From Tetrahymena thermophila SB210 (lineage: Eukaryota > Ciliophora > Oligohymenophorea > Hymenostomatida > Tetrahymenidae): a stretch of 64,000 nucleotides of DNA. A model generated the notes under the pieces. The model ran no database searches and had not been told where the DNA came from. It was given only the letters and a program-made list of their open reading frames with translations. This document shows positions 36,179 through 50,100 of this stretch, piece after piece; the stretch's first letter is position 1; every line of letters starts with the position of its first letter. Where the stretch lies: NCBI RefSeq assembly GCF_000189635.1, contig NW_002476569.1, positions 312,727 to 376,726 of the forward strand, written 5' to 3'. The translations under genes were made by a program, and so were the position numbers.

Positions 36179-39100
36179 TTTTTTAAAATAGAAATCAATA
36201 AAAAGGATTTTGATTTCAATAATTCATTATTTTAATAATGTTAAAAATTGGTAATTTTAATTAATTTACCAGAAGGAATTGAAAGGTTAAAAGTTGCAAT
36301 CGATCCTACGATTTGTATGTAGTTAGTAAACATTTTAATTAATATTCCTGAATTATCTTTATGTTTTTTAAATTGTATTGAATTATTTTTTATGGAAGGT
36401 GAATGCTAAGAAGATGCAAAATATTTGCTTTATTATGAAATTTTAGAAAATATATTTTATTAAGTTGAAAGTGTATGTCTCTTTTCTCTCATGCTCAAAG
36501 ATTTTTTTCTTAATAGAATATTTTTTTGTATTGCCAAAATTGCTACATTTTTTCTAAGAACATCAACATCTCCTTTAATTGCTAAGCACATTGAAAGTAT
36601 AGTCCAAACTGTTACTAATATTAAAACCCAAACATTTCCTTTAATCTAATCACACCTTGTGCATGAATATTTTGCTGACTTTGCATAAGATTACCCCCAA
36701 TACTCACCAAAAATCTGTTATTAATTAAAAATCTTAAAAATAAATTCAAATTAATTAATTTATTCAATTACATCACATTCTTCACAAAGAGCTCCAATAT
36801 GACCTTCATAACAAATATGATTTCCAAAGCTACCACCTACACAATTTTCTGATAGATTAGAACAATCAATTAATAAATTGCTTGTATTACTTTTTCTCCA
36901 ATATCCAGAATTAGCTACTATATTTGTTCCTCCATAGCATGTAGCTCCCTAAGGACATTCTAAGCAATTAGAAACATCAAAAGAGTAATAATTTTAAGGA
37001 CATATTTAACACTCAGTTACTTAATTTAGATTATTGATTTTTTCTCCAGGACCACATAGTCTGAAATTAATAAGAATATTAAAAGTGTAATTTTAGATGA
37101 ATTTTTGTGTTTTTTAATCTAATATGTAGATCTATTTAGAAGTAAAAGATATGTTAGCTGATGTACCTGGAGTACCTATGATATTTATATTACTAAATTT
37201 AAAGGCTTGCAAATGTTCATCATATTTTGCAAAAAGATCTCCACTTAGAGAATATGACGATAAATCTTTGGTTTCTGGATCAAAATTAACATTAACTTAG
37301 TATGTATTGTAATCATCTGAAGTGATTGGATAAATTAATTCATTTTTATTATTCAGTAACACAAATTAAATCTCAGATATATTAGCTCCGCTCCTAAAAT
37401 TGTTTATTACTATTTAGTGTTTTTATACTACCGCATTATTAAGCTATATAAATTCATCAATATTCTTTACTCTCAACTGTGAAGGATATGAAATATCATC
37501 TTTTCCATAAATCAAAATAGTATTATTAGTGATTATATTGCTTTCTTAAGTGTCTACAGATAAATTTTATTGATAAATACCTCCTCCAATACTAGCTTTG
37601 TTGTTAATTATTTTAGAATTCTTCATTTTGATACTTTAATAAGCAGAATTTAATATTTAAGAATCAACATACAGAGAACCTCCTCTGGTATTGCAAGAAT
37701 TTTCAATAAAGGTTGTTTGGTCTATGATCATAGAAAATTTCTAATTTAATTAAAAAAATAAATGATAAAATGCAAATATGATATAATTTTTAAGATTACA
37801 TCATTTTAAAGTGCATTTAGATATAATACTCCTCCATCATTTTAAGAAAAGCAATTTTAAAATTAAGTATTTGATATTTTGTTGGTATCATTAATTCCTT
37901 GAATGAATAACGCGCCTCCAAATGTAGACTATATTTATGTTTTTTAAAAATATTGTTAATTTGAAATAAGGTTTATTTTGATCATTTAAAAAAGTTTAAA
38001 AACTCTTTTTACAAATAATATTTTAAATAAATATAATATAATATGATTTAATTAATTATTAATTAGGGGCCACTTATATTAAGGGTCAATAAATAATTTT
38101 AGGGCTGCAAAATAGGCCTCTAAATAGGAGGTAGGGCTCCCTTAATTAATGAGAAGTTAGAGTATTTGAAAAATATTTACTTGAATTTCTTAGAAAACTG
38201 TGCTATCAATATTAAATGTACCTTTTGAAACTTAAATAGCTCCACCATTACAGTTAGAATTGCATATAATATTAGAGAAAAGGCTACCTTAGCTTATATT
38301 TAATATTGATTCTGATGCTATAATCAAAGAAGAAGAGGATATTTAAGGTGTTTAATAAATATTTTGTTAAATTAATCTTTTTAAAAAAAGTTTTTAGCTA
38401 ATGTTTTTAAATATTATCTAAGAAAGCTCTAATTAGCTTTAGATTGAATAAATTACACTTGTTGTAAATGAAGAATTTAGCAAGTGTGTATTACTTATTT
38501 TTATGTAAGAATTTTAAGACCTGATTAATAAAGGAAAAGTTGCTGATGGAGATTCAATTTAAAGGTTTGTAAAATTACATTTATCAATAGTTAAATTTGA
38601 ATTTTATAAATTAGTTAGTGTAGATTGCTAAGAAACACCTGTTTTATTAATGTATTAACTAAAAGATATTTGGTTTGAGCTGAATTCCTCTGATAAAATT
38701 TATTTTATGTTCTAAAATAATATATCAGTGTTAACTACGTCAATGAAGTAGCTATCTGAAACTCCCTTCACATTTTTAATATATCCTCCTTAAAATTAAA
38801 TATTATTTCTCTTATCAGATTATCTCTTAGTATATTTTCTATTTAAAAAAATTAGTTTAGTTCAAATTTAAAAAAATTATCAATCTTAAGTTCATTTAAA
38901 TTATAAACATTTAGTTTTTATAATTATTTATTTTAATCATTTTTAAAAATTTAATTTTTTCTAATTTGAAATATTGTTTTTAAATGAAATTAGTTTACTG
39001 TTATGCTAGAGTTGAAGCACTATCCATTAGAGTATACAAATTACTGAATTGACAATTGTCACAATTTAGATTAAGAATCTAACCTCCATCATCTATGAAA

Positions 39101-42100
39101 ATAGCACTACCATCGATTGAAGAATATCCTTCACTAAATAGAGTATTAGTAAAATTAATGTTTAATTGATCACCAAAACTCGTTAAATAAAGAAAACCAC
39201 CTTTAGATGCTGTAGTTTTAGAGAAATTACTATTCAAAATAGTTATATTATGAGCCTTAGCATTTATCATACTTCCTTAAGAGTTAAATAAAGACAAAGA
39301 CTAATCATCTGTAAAAGTAGAATTATTAAAAGTGACATTCTCTATAATTAATTCATTAGTCTAAATATAGGCAAAACCATATAAGGAGTTACTATAGGAA
39401 TCCAAAAATTAAGAATTTGTAATAATTATTGAACCAACATAATTTAAAATATATAATGCTGTGCTTGAGAAGGTTAATGTGTAATCTAAACTCTTCAAAA
39501 ATATATTCTAAAATATACAATTGTCTATTTCGACCTAGATTTAATAACCACTAACTATCTACAAAGGTATAGCTTAAGTATTTACACAATTTTAATATAA
39601 ATATAAATCACTAAAAAAACCATCAGTTATGGTAACATTTGCTTATTAAATATCGCTATTTAATATTGATATCAGGTTTGTATCTTGAGCTTTTTTGTTA
39701 ATAATTTAAATTTAGGTAAAATTAGCTGACTATACTTCTTTGATTTGTAAGCAACCTGCTGTAGTTTTGTTAGGTATTTGATTAATATAATTATCATTAT
39801 TTACACAAGAAAATCCATCGATAAAGACTTAGTTTGCTATCTCTATTAACCCAAGCTAAATGTCAAAATGATCAATTAAGGAGGTATTTTATATCTAAAA
39901 ATTGGCAATTTTATTAGTTTAAAAGTATTAGGCAATATTTAAATCTTATGCGCTTTGCTAAGATAACTAGTTATTTATAAACTAAACATTATTTAAAATC
40001 AGTTCGTGAGAAGGGGATTATCTGATTGAATAAAATGCATTAAAAAATATGTAAGTAGTTCTTGCTTAAAATGTATTATTTTAAACTAATATATTGCTAA
40101 ATGAGAAAATTTGATTGAGTTGAGTTAGAGTTGTAACAGTTGAAAAAATTGATTTCTTGCAAAATTAATTATTGCTTATAAGCACACCATCAACTATATA
40201 TAATCCAGCTGAGAAAAGAACAGATATAGTATCTTCTTCTACTTAGTTATTGTTAATAGAACATATATTATTTGATATAGTAAGATTAGCTATCTTAGCT
40301 TGAATATTAGATTACTACTACAAAAGGCTAAATGTTTAACCAAAAGTAGAATTAACTATAGAAATGTTAAATAATTCAATCTGTTTATTTTTTAAATTAA
40401 TATAATTTTAAAAAATGAATAATAATACAAAGTAAAAATAATTACCTAAGTAGAATTAAAAGTGCTGATAACGAATTAGTGATTTGTGAAATCTTCTTAT
40501 ACTATTTCATATTTCTAAACTTGCAATTAGGTTTATTAAATTAATATTTATTAACAACTCTTTGTTAAAGATGTTGAATTGAGATTGAATTACTAGATAT
40601 TATTAATGACTACTCCTTGTTATATATTTTAAAACATCAATCCACAATTTGCTGATATAGTGTCCAATCCATAATATATTGCAATATCTTGCAATTTGAT
40701 TTAGTGATAGTTCTACAAACTCAAGGTGTTTTGGTATTTTAAACTTGCATAAATTCCAGGTTAGCTACTCTAAAATGTCAATGAGATAATTTTGTTGAAA
40801 TAGAAATTCATCAGATTTGGATTTAAGTTCAAAAAGTAACCTGGTTCAATAGAAAAGTTTACATCCATATTTTACACTCCACTTATTGTTTATTGGTAAT
40901 ATTGAGCCTAATTTAATAATTAAATAAATTAGTTTTAATTTTTTTTGGTACAAATTTTCAAAGATAGTTTATTTAAAAAAAGAAATTTGAAGATAATACA
41001 AAGCCAAACAAAGTAAATGAAAAAAATTAAATATTTATATCCATAAAATAATACTTTCATCATAGCAGTAAGAAAACTTCTAGAAGTTGTAAATGGTTAA
41101 CTTTATGAACCTGCACCATATAGTCCATTTATATCATATTAATTAGTGGCATTAAAATAATACTTTTAAGTACATTAAGTACAGAGACTAGAATCAGATA
41201 AGCAATCTTAGATTGAGTAGAAAATATTTCCCTAACCATATTAAACCCAAATTGTATAATCGTTGAGCATATCTATGTAAGTAAGTTTATCATAAATTTA
41301 TTTTTATTGTATTTGCAAAAAGTAATCAAAATAAAGAGAAATTGTGTTAAATTTGTAGATGAAAGCAATTCCTTAATTAGAATCCCCTATTGCTACTAAT
41401 TATGGTTTTGAAAAAGCTTTCAAAGCCAAAGGTTAGCTACTTAAAGTTAATAACTTTTGATAATTTCCTGTTTAAAGATTAAATGAATAAACATTATTAT
41501 CATCACAAGTCATTATCAAATATTTAGAATTTCCATAGTAAAAAATATCTCCAATTTAAGAATTCTTGCATATACCTATCAGTTAAATTATAATTTATAA
41601 AATCATACTATTTAGAATTTAAAGTATATAAAATAAATATTAAAAATAAGATACATTAAAACCTCAATCTTTCATCCTTTGGTTAATTAAAAGAATAAAT
41701 TTTTTAAATTAAGAAAATTCAATTCTCAAATATTATTTTAGTAGGAATTTAATTATGTTGAATCGTATTACAGTAAATAAATAAAAAAAGTTATTAAAAA
41801 GATATTTTTAAACTATTTATTTAATAAAATATTGGAAAAAATTAAAAAGCAATGTAATGAAAAATAAATTTAAATTACTGAATTTTATAGAGTTTTTAAA
41901 AGGTATTGTTTGCATACTTAAATCCCAAGAATAGATTGTGCCTTAATTATCTACTCCTATTAATTCTAAATTATTAGTATTCTCTAAGGAGGCAATTCCA
42001 AACGCTGTTTAAATTTATCGAACATCAGATTAATTAGAAGTTAGATTATATCTCTCTGTTGTAGACTAGCAATTAATCAGTTAGAAAAGATAGTTTTCTG

Positions 42101-44005
42101 TATTGGCTTTAGCAGGAAAAGCTAATACTACCCAAAATTTTCCATTTAAATAATAAGGATCTAAATTTTAATTAACATTTGACCAACTTAATCCAAAAGA
42201 AGATGTAATGTTAGTAACCTTTTTTTAAAAATATTTCAATTAAATATAATGTAAATAAATCAAAATATTTATTACATTTGCTGTTTGACTAAGAGGATAT
42301 ATAGGAAATATTTAGATTAAGCTTTATCCATTTGAATTGACACTTTTAAGAAAATACCAATCAAAAATATTCTTTATTTAATAAAAGCTTCCATAATTAT
42401 AAAACCCGCTGTAAATTAATGTAGATTTTTATGTACTAGGATCATAAGTTCCAAAGTTACCTCTTTCATAAAGTAATATTTTATTTGTTTAAAGAAAAAC
42501 AAATCTATCAGTTGAGCCTGACTATTGTCTAATAAATCTCCTACTAAAATAACCCGCAAAAAAATCTGATATATTTTAAATTAATAAATTTATTATTTAT
42601 TTTATTAAAATATTTTTTATCTTACATAGATTGTACGTTAACTAAAATGATTAGTAGTTAAATATACTCACATAAAAACTGGAAGATATTAAGAAGATTG
42701 TGCTTTCTTCTATTTAATTCCATATTGCTTAACTTTAAATTGCTATTGAGCTACCAAGTTAAAGTTAGATAGTAGAAAAATCACTATTAAACTGCAAATA
42801 AGCATAGTATGCAATATTTTGTACTCCTAACCAAATAGTGGGATATGTATAACCATTTTTGTTATAGTAAACAAATTTTACGCTTAAAATTGCATCAGTT
42901 GTCTTATACCCATTCAATGCTTTAAGTTTATAAATAAGTATTCATAAAAAAAATAAAAAACTTTATGTTAATTGTGTATTTAATTAAGTAAGCAATTAAT
43001 AAATTGTTTAATAAATTACACATTTTTAAAAGAGTTTTGTAAAGTCCCTTTTTGATGTCAATTATTTTTACTGCTATAATCTCTAATGATTTTCCAGCAA
43101 TAAATATGATATCTTGAGTTGGATGTTTTGTGAAACATCTTTTCGCATCATTTTTTTAGACAACTTATGCTATTCATATTTATAAAAATTTAGATTCTAC
43201 TTTTATTAATTAATATTAAGAAAATAAATTACAATCTGGAATATACCCATAAAATTAATAGCTAAGCAATTATAGATCTATTCCCCAAGAAATTACACCC
43301 ATATCATTTGTAGTTAATATAATATTATCACCACTGCTAAGTGCATATATATTGGAATAGTATTGTACAAGACTAGAATTATCTGGAAAGGTTTGAAGTT
43401 AATTTGTGTTATCCATAACTTAAACTATTTATTACTTTACGAAGTCAAATATATTTAGTTTATTATAACCTTTAGTAAGGATAATGAAGTTTGTATTTTT
43501 TATAATCTGAATTGACTACAACTAGGGAGTAGAAAAAGAACTAATAACATTTAGAGTATAAGGATCTGCAAAGATAAGATTACCAGAATTTGCAACTACA
43601 ATCTAGTCAGTTGCAGAGTTATATTAAAAGTCTAATATGTAATAGTCAGCTATTAATTTATTAAATATACTTTAGTTAAGAAGTAAAAAATAATTATTTT
43701 ACTCTTAATAACATTGATGATCTCTCCAGAAATGGATGACATATCATTGTAGTAAACTATACTTGAATCATTACCTCCAGAAAATACTGTATTAATTAAG
43801 AGTAAATTCGTTTATGGTATTCTAAGAAAGTTTTTTATAGAAAAACCTTAAATATTCTAAGGATCTGTTAATTATTGTTAAAATAAGCTTTAAAAAGTAA
43901 TTTATTTTGAGGTTATGGATTACTTTGGTATACTTGCAAAAGAGGACATTGTTATCCAAATATAATATTTAAGATAGAGATTAAACTTAGCAATAAGTAC
44001 TTCAT
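34300..44005 (-). CDS. Giant multi-domain membrane protein, copy B (2640 aa, 17 exons)
   Basis: Exons 5' to 3': 43924-44005, 43703-43864, 43233-43649, 43020-43169, 42668-42919, 42276-42565, 41879-42218, 41055-41575, 40446-40907, 38999-40380, 38181-38838, 37800-37928, 36772-37740, 36270-36714, 35043-36122, 34703-34966, 34300-34619. Total 7923 nt. Fourteen exons have exactly the length of copy A; exon 6 is 9 nt shorter, exon 15 is 9 nt longer and exon 16 is 3 nt shorter, so frame is always kept. Signal peptide about residues 1-17 (MKYLLLSLISILNIIFG). Domain order is as in copy A. In the loop after the second clear membrane segment it has an extra Lys/Asn-rich stretch, the 9-nt gain of exon 15. 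The protein is very similar to A and C, most strongly from the beta-helix to the C-terminus; the first ~600 residues vary more. Confidence 0.87.
38053..38155. mobile_element. Palindromic MITE-like element in intron 11 of copy B
   Basis: It lies in intron 11 (37929-38180). Ends are inverted relatives: 'attaattagggg' on the left and 'ctcccttaattaat' on the right. Inside is a smaller hairpin (cctc-taaatag-gagg). The left terminus is more worn than in copy C. No coding capacity; too small to move by itself. Confidence 0.5.
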
Positions 44006-47000
44006 ATTATTTATTAATATTTATTTTTTTAATTTTAATTAGTTAATTTTTTTTTTCTTAAATTATTTATTTTTGTTTATTTAGATGTGCAAATGTATTT
44101 TTAAATAATGGTTATCGCTATCATTTTTCTTTAATTATCAAGATTAAATAATTGTATTTTTAATTTGATTAAACATCATTTAATATTAAATTATTTAATA
44201 GTGTAAAATCCATCAAAAGCTAGAAATAGTTTAATAATAAATTTGCGGTAATAAATAATTTTAAGCAACCAATTATTTTTATAAATCAAAAAACCCTTAA
44301 ATTTATAAAAAATTATATTTTTGGCATATTTAAAATTCTATAATTGATTTATATATGGATAGTTATTTAGCCTTGCACGAAACACCTATTTTATAATATA
44401 TAACAAATTGATAGTATTCATTAATAAATATAAATTATTATTATTAAAATAAATTATTTTTTTTCAAATATTTATAATTTTATTTTATTTTACTTAATAA
44501 AAAGAATTGATTTTACTTAGTTTCTTCATTCACTGTTAATATCATATCACATATTGGCTTACTTTCAATTAGATTTTAGTCATCATTTCTTGAATTATTA
44601 TTCAGCCAGGTATGATAAATTCTATTTTGAATTACTTATTTAGGGCAGTAAAAAGAATTAATATGGCACGCATTTTATTTACCTACTAGCCCATTTTCTA
44701 AAAAATTGTTGATCAGCAATTTTTTGATTCATTCTAAGGTTAATCTAATACTGATTATCTTTTTTGAAATTATTCTAAGTAAAATGTAAAAAGCAATAAA
44801 AATTGTAAAGTAAAAAGTTGTTGATTTTGATATTAAATAGTATGTTAACTGATATAATTAATTTTAAAATTCTATTCTATACTTGATACCCATTTTAATA
44901 AAACTTAGTCAATATTTTTTTCACTTTTTATACTGTATGAAAAAGTTTTTATTATAGTTGAACTATAAGCTAAAAACTAATTTATTTAACAACTGTTCAA
45001 CCTTTAAAAAAACTAATTCATTAATATATAATGTTGAGGAATTTAATTACTATTTTAAGGTTAGTAACATATTGTCAGCAAATAAGATTTACTTGTATTA
45101 TATTTGCATTAAAGTAAATTTTTCCATGGAAAAATATACTTCATTAATAATATAAAAATATATTAATTTAGTTACAAAATACTTAGTTTTTGTACTAGAA
45201 CAGCTGGGTTTCATTTTATCTTCAAATTACTTTCAAAAGTAAAAATTTATTGATTTTTTGAAAGTATGAATGTCAAAGCTGATCAATATTTTAAATTTGT
45301 GTTTTTAATAATTATTACTTTCAAGTAGAAATGTTTGAGTTTGTTTAAAAAAGCACGCAAAATTGATAATGTTACTCATTAAAAATAAGTATAGATTAAT
45401 AAAATTGCTAAAAACTTTATTTATCAATATTTTATTTTTGAGATTACATATTATCAAATTTTTTGATTATAAAATTTACAAATGCCCAAAAGTTACTCTT
45501 CAAATATTAAAGTAAAAGTTAATTTTTAAATAATTATTTTATAGGTTTATTAATATTTTAAAATCATGCTTTTTAATACATTTTATTAAAATATGATATT
45601 TGATTTAAAAAATAAAAATCTATTGTATAGCTATTAAAAAATGGTTTTAATATTTATTTTACTACTTAAAAAATGGTGAAACATTAAATTTTAATGGAAA
45701 AAATACTTTTAAACCATTTAAACCACTCAAAAAAAAAAAAAATCAACATTAATTCTTATTAGATTAATATATTAAAACTGATATAGAATTATATAATTAA
45801 TTTACAGTATTACTAAATTTCTTTGTTGATGTTATCGAAAAATATAATTATAAATTTAATAATTAAATCTGCAAAAATGTAATTTATTTATGCTTTGCTT
45901 TAAGAAAACTCTATTCAATAATTTTAATAATACCTATTTTGTTAAAAAATTCTTAATTTATTTTTTATTTCTCTTTGCTTAATAATTTGATCAACTATTA
46001 AACCATTAGCATAAAAATCAATAATCTATGTATAATAGCGATTATAATTCTTTGATTTTAACAAAGAATCTACAAATTATAATCTCTTGTTTTTATAATT
46101 TTTTCTATATTTATATATTAATTGATTAAATTGTTTTGCTTCTGTTGTTCCAGTTGAAGCAATATTTATTTTTAAAATATGTTTAAAAACTAAAAAGATC
46201 AATGTTAATTCTACTTTAACTTATATGAAAGCAATAAGCTAAAGTTATTTTTAGCTAATAAATTAAAATATTATACAATATCAAAATTACTTATTAAAAA
46301 ACCTAAATTATTTTTACTTTAAGTACATTCATGTTTTAAATTCCTGTCAATATCCTAATGCAAGAGTGTAAAACTTGAATTTACTATAACTAAATTAGAA
46401 AAATGTTTAATATTGTGTCAAAAAAAATTACTTTACGATTCTAAAATTTTTAAATATTAATTTCAAATAATAAATGATATTTAATAATTAATGGTGGAAT
46501 TTTGTATCAATTAATATGTGTTTTAGGTATATTTTTTAGAATATAAATATTTATTTAAAAATTCATTGATGATAATTTTTTTTGCTCAGTATTGGCTATA
46601 ATTTTTTAAAGTGGCTATTTTTTATAACGAGTGAATTAATGAACAACTTATATCAAAATGTCATTTTTTGAAATTGTGCTGATTCAAAAATGTAGGATTC
46701 TTAAGAAATTTGAGGATATAGATAATCATAGAAAATACGTGTAAATTTGTCCAAATGGGTTTATATTCTACTGAGTTCGCATTCTTATTAGCCATTATAT
46801 GAAATGTACTTTTAAACAATTCTTATGCAACCAAAAAAGTTTAACTATCATTTTATTAATTTCAAAAAAATATTAACAAAATTTATAAAGTATGGAAAAA
46901 ATATATTTATAAAATATTTATTTCACTGAGAATTAAATTATTTTTAGTGAAAATAAATAATTTAAAAATATTAATTTATCCAAATAAAACAATAATTTTT

Positions 47001-47167
47001 TTTAGTTTTAAAATGTTTAAATTTTTTTTAGGTAAATTTACCATAGTAAAAAAATTAATAAATTATTTCCTTTTTAATAAATTATCATTAAGAATATGTA
47101 ATAAAATATAAAATACTTTTTAATAAATAAAGCATCATTTATTCAAGAGTAATTTATTATATAAATA
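44006..47167. promoter_or_regulatory. Spacer B/C: presumed promoter of copy B, 3' flank of copy C, extra DNA
   Basis: Longest spacer of the array (3.2 kb), no gene recognised. About 44515-45350 is the upstream block shared with copies A and C. About 46190-46400 is a block also found in spacer C/D (58553-58766) but not in spacer A/B. About 46853-47167 is the shared 3' flank. The part between roughly 45,500 and 46,190 has no visible partner. Confidence 0.55.
46190..46400. repeat. Conserved non-coding block, copy 1
   Basis: About 210 bases that match 58553-58766 with scattered substitutions and small indels, including 'ttctactttaactta' and 'ctgtcaatatcctaatg' (partner 'ctgacaatatcctaatg'). No frame or RNA family recognised. 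Confidence 0.7.
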
Positions 47168-50100
47168 TCAACTTTTATCTTAGAAATATGTAATATTCTT
47201 TTATCCCTCTTAAAATTCTTGATTTATTTATTCTTTATCAATATCATCACTATCTTCTATATTCTCAATTATTTATCCTTAAATAATTTAACTTATATTT
47301 TATCCTTGGTCTGAATCTTAAGATTAAGGACTTTTAACTTGCTCATTTACTTAATTATCTTATTGGCTAGGTGTACTTTAGATTTTAATATTGCTTCTAT
47401 TTTAAATGATGCTTTATTTTTATTAATAATAGATAAACTTTCTGGAATTGGCGCCTTAAGATAAAGTTATGACGTCCTCTTTTGAATCTATTAAGAATAT
47501 ATTTTAAATAAATAAATAATGAAAGATTTTTTAATTAATATTTTTATAAATTGAATAATTAATTACCTATCTTCATTTGCTCAGTCTCAAATGTTAACTT
47601 ATTATCATTATACTTTACCTATTCTACTGTATCTTAATATTTACTATAAGATGAAACTATCACAATTGAGACATTTTATTCATCCTGTTTATCTTCCTCT
47701 CTCTTTTTTAAAGAGTTTATATTTTATATTTATAAATCTTCTTGCTACTTTTTTTATAGTTCGTTAATTTACAAATTATTAATTTTTTAGTTGCTGTCTT
47801 ATTCTTCAAAAATATGTTTATATGATTCGCCTAATTTCATTTAAAAATCATAATAATTATTTTTCAATTAAAAATTTTAAATATTTAAAAAATTACATAA
47901 TTATTTTTAAATAGCATCCAAGAAAATTTTTTTCTTTTCTTATGGTTTTAGAGACAAAATCTTCTTAAAAATTGTCTAGAATTTCTACTTTATTTCAGGT
48001 TTAATTTATTCTTTTTCACTTTTTTCAACAAATCTTTTAAAATAAAATATTCTTTTTGAAAGTGCTTTCACTATTCTGTGTATTATTGCCTTAATTTTCG
48101 CGATATAGCCTTTGATGATTTTGCTTAATATCTTACAAATAAACCATGAATTCATAATTATAATCATTCCAAACGAGGCATAAACGAAATAAAAGTAAGG
48201 ATTATCATACATAAATAAACCAAAAAGAACTGTTAAAGCACATACATTTGTTGAATTAAAATCTATTTCATTTATTTCTGGCTCTTAGTAGGGATGGATT
48301 ATCAAAGTAAGAATACCATAGGCAGCAATAATGATAAAAACAAGTATTCCTTTTGTAACAATGCTTTGAGAATAAAAATTCAAAACAAGAATTATTGCTA
48401 ATTTCTCAGCCATCTTGACAAATTCCCAATAAAATGCATAATTTTAATATTCTTTATATAAAAATCCATATTTCAATTTAATTTCGCTAGATTCTAATTT
48501 ATCTTTGTTTCTCCTTAACAAGAAAAAAAATATAGCAGGGATTACAAAAACCCAGAATAGTAGCATAGGAATAATAAGAGCCAAAATGTAGAATTAATGC
48601 TCTCTTGAATAGCAAACAAAAGACATATTAGATAGTATATAATTTTTATCACCTACTTATCGACATGAGAGCAGAGCTACTATTTATGCAACTAAATCAG
48701 GCTAAATATAAATTATTAAAAACATAATTGCGGTTGTTAAAATATACCAAGGAAATTTTTTGTATTAGCCTTTACATTTTTTGAAAAAGTAATAGATAAG
48801 CAACAAGCTTAAAAATATTAGTATATAAACTAAAGGAATCATTAAAGTAAATAAAAGTCTAAGATAAATAATAGGAATACTTGAGTTTAAATCCTTTAAA
48901 GCACAATCAAGAGAATTCATAGTTTTATTAATAGGCTGTCCAATTGTTTAAGGAAACTCAAAAATTCCTTTTAAATAAATATTTATTTTAATTGAAGAAA
49001 TTAACATTAAATATTTATAGATATTTAAAAAATAGAAATCAAAATATTAAAAAAGATTTTTTATTTCAATAATTTATCATTAAAGTAATGTTAAAAAGTA
49101 GTGATCCATTCATTCATTTTTTAATGGAATTTAAATTCCCCCAATTCAAATGATGTATGAATTTCTCTCTTTTTTCCCCACAATAACTAAAACTAAAATA
49201 ATTTTAATTAATTTACCATAAGGAATAGAAAGGTTAAAAGTTGCAATCGATCCTACGATTTGTATATAGTTAGTAAACATTTTAATTAAGATTCCTGAAT
49301 TATCTTTATGTTTTATAAACTGTATTGAATTATTTTTTATGGAAGGTGAGTGCTAAGAAGATGCAAAATATTTGCTTTATTATGAAATTTTAGAAAATAT
49401 ATTATATTAAGTTGAAAGACTATGTTTCTTTTCGATTTGAGTTTTTTTTCTTTATAAAATATTTTTTTGTATTGCCAAAATTGCTACATTTTTTCTAAGA
49501 ACTTCAACATCCCCTTTAATTGCTAAACACATTGAAAGTATAGTCCAAACTGTTACTAATATTAAAACCCAAAAGTTTCCTTTAATCTAATCACACCTTG
49601 TGCATTAATATTTTGCTGACTTTGCATAAGATTGCCCCCAATACTCACCAAAAATCTTTTATAAATTAAATCTTAAATATAAAATCAAATTAATTTATTT
49701 ATTCACTTACATCACATTCTTCACAAAGAGCTCCAATATGACCTTCATAACAAATATGATTTCCAAAGCTACCACCTATACAATTATTTTGCATATTAGA
49801 ACAAGCAATTAATATATTGCTTGTATTACTTTTTCTCCAATATCCAGAATTAGCTACTATATTTGTTCCTCCATAGCATGTAGCTCCTTAAGGACATTCT
49901 AAGCAATTAGAAACATTAAAAGAGTAATAATTTTAAGGACATATTTAACACTCAGTTACCTAATTTAGATTATTGATTTTTTCTCCAGGACCACATAGTC
50001 TGAAATTAATAAGAATATTAAAAGTGTAGTTTTAGATGAATTTTTGTGTTTTTTAATCTAATATGTAAATCTATTTAGAAGTAAAAGATATGTTAGCTGA

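Noticed and set aside
39079..39270. Separate 63-residue protein (also 52014-52205)
   Set aside because: Part of exon 10, in the beta-helix region of giant copies B and A/C homologs; frame continues on both sides.
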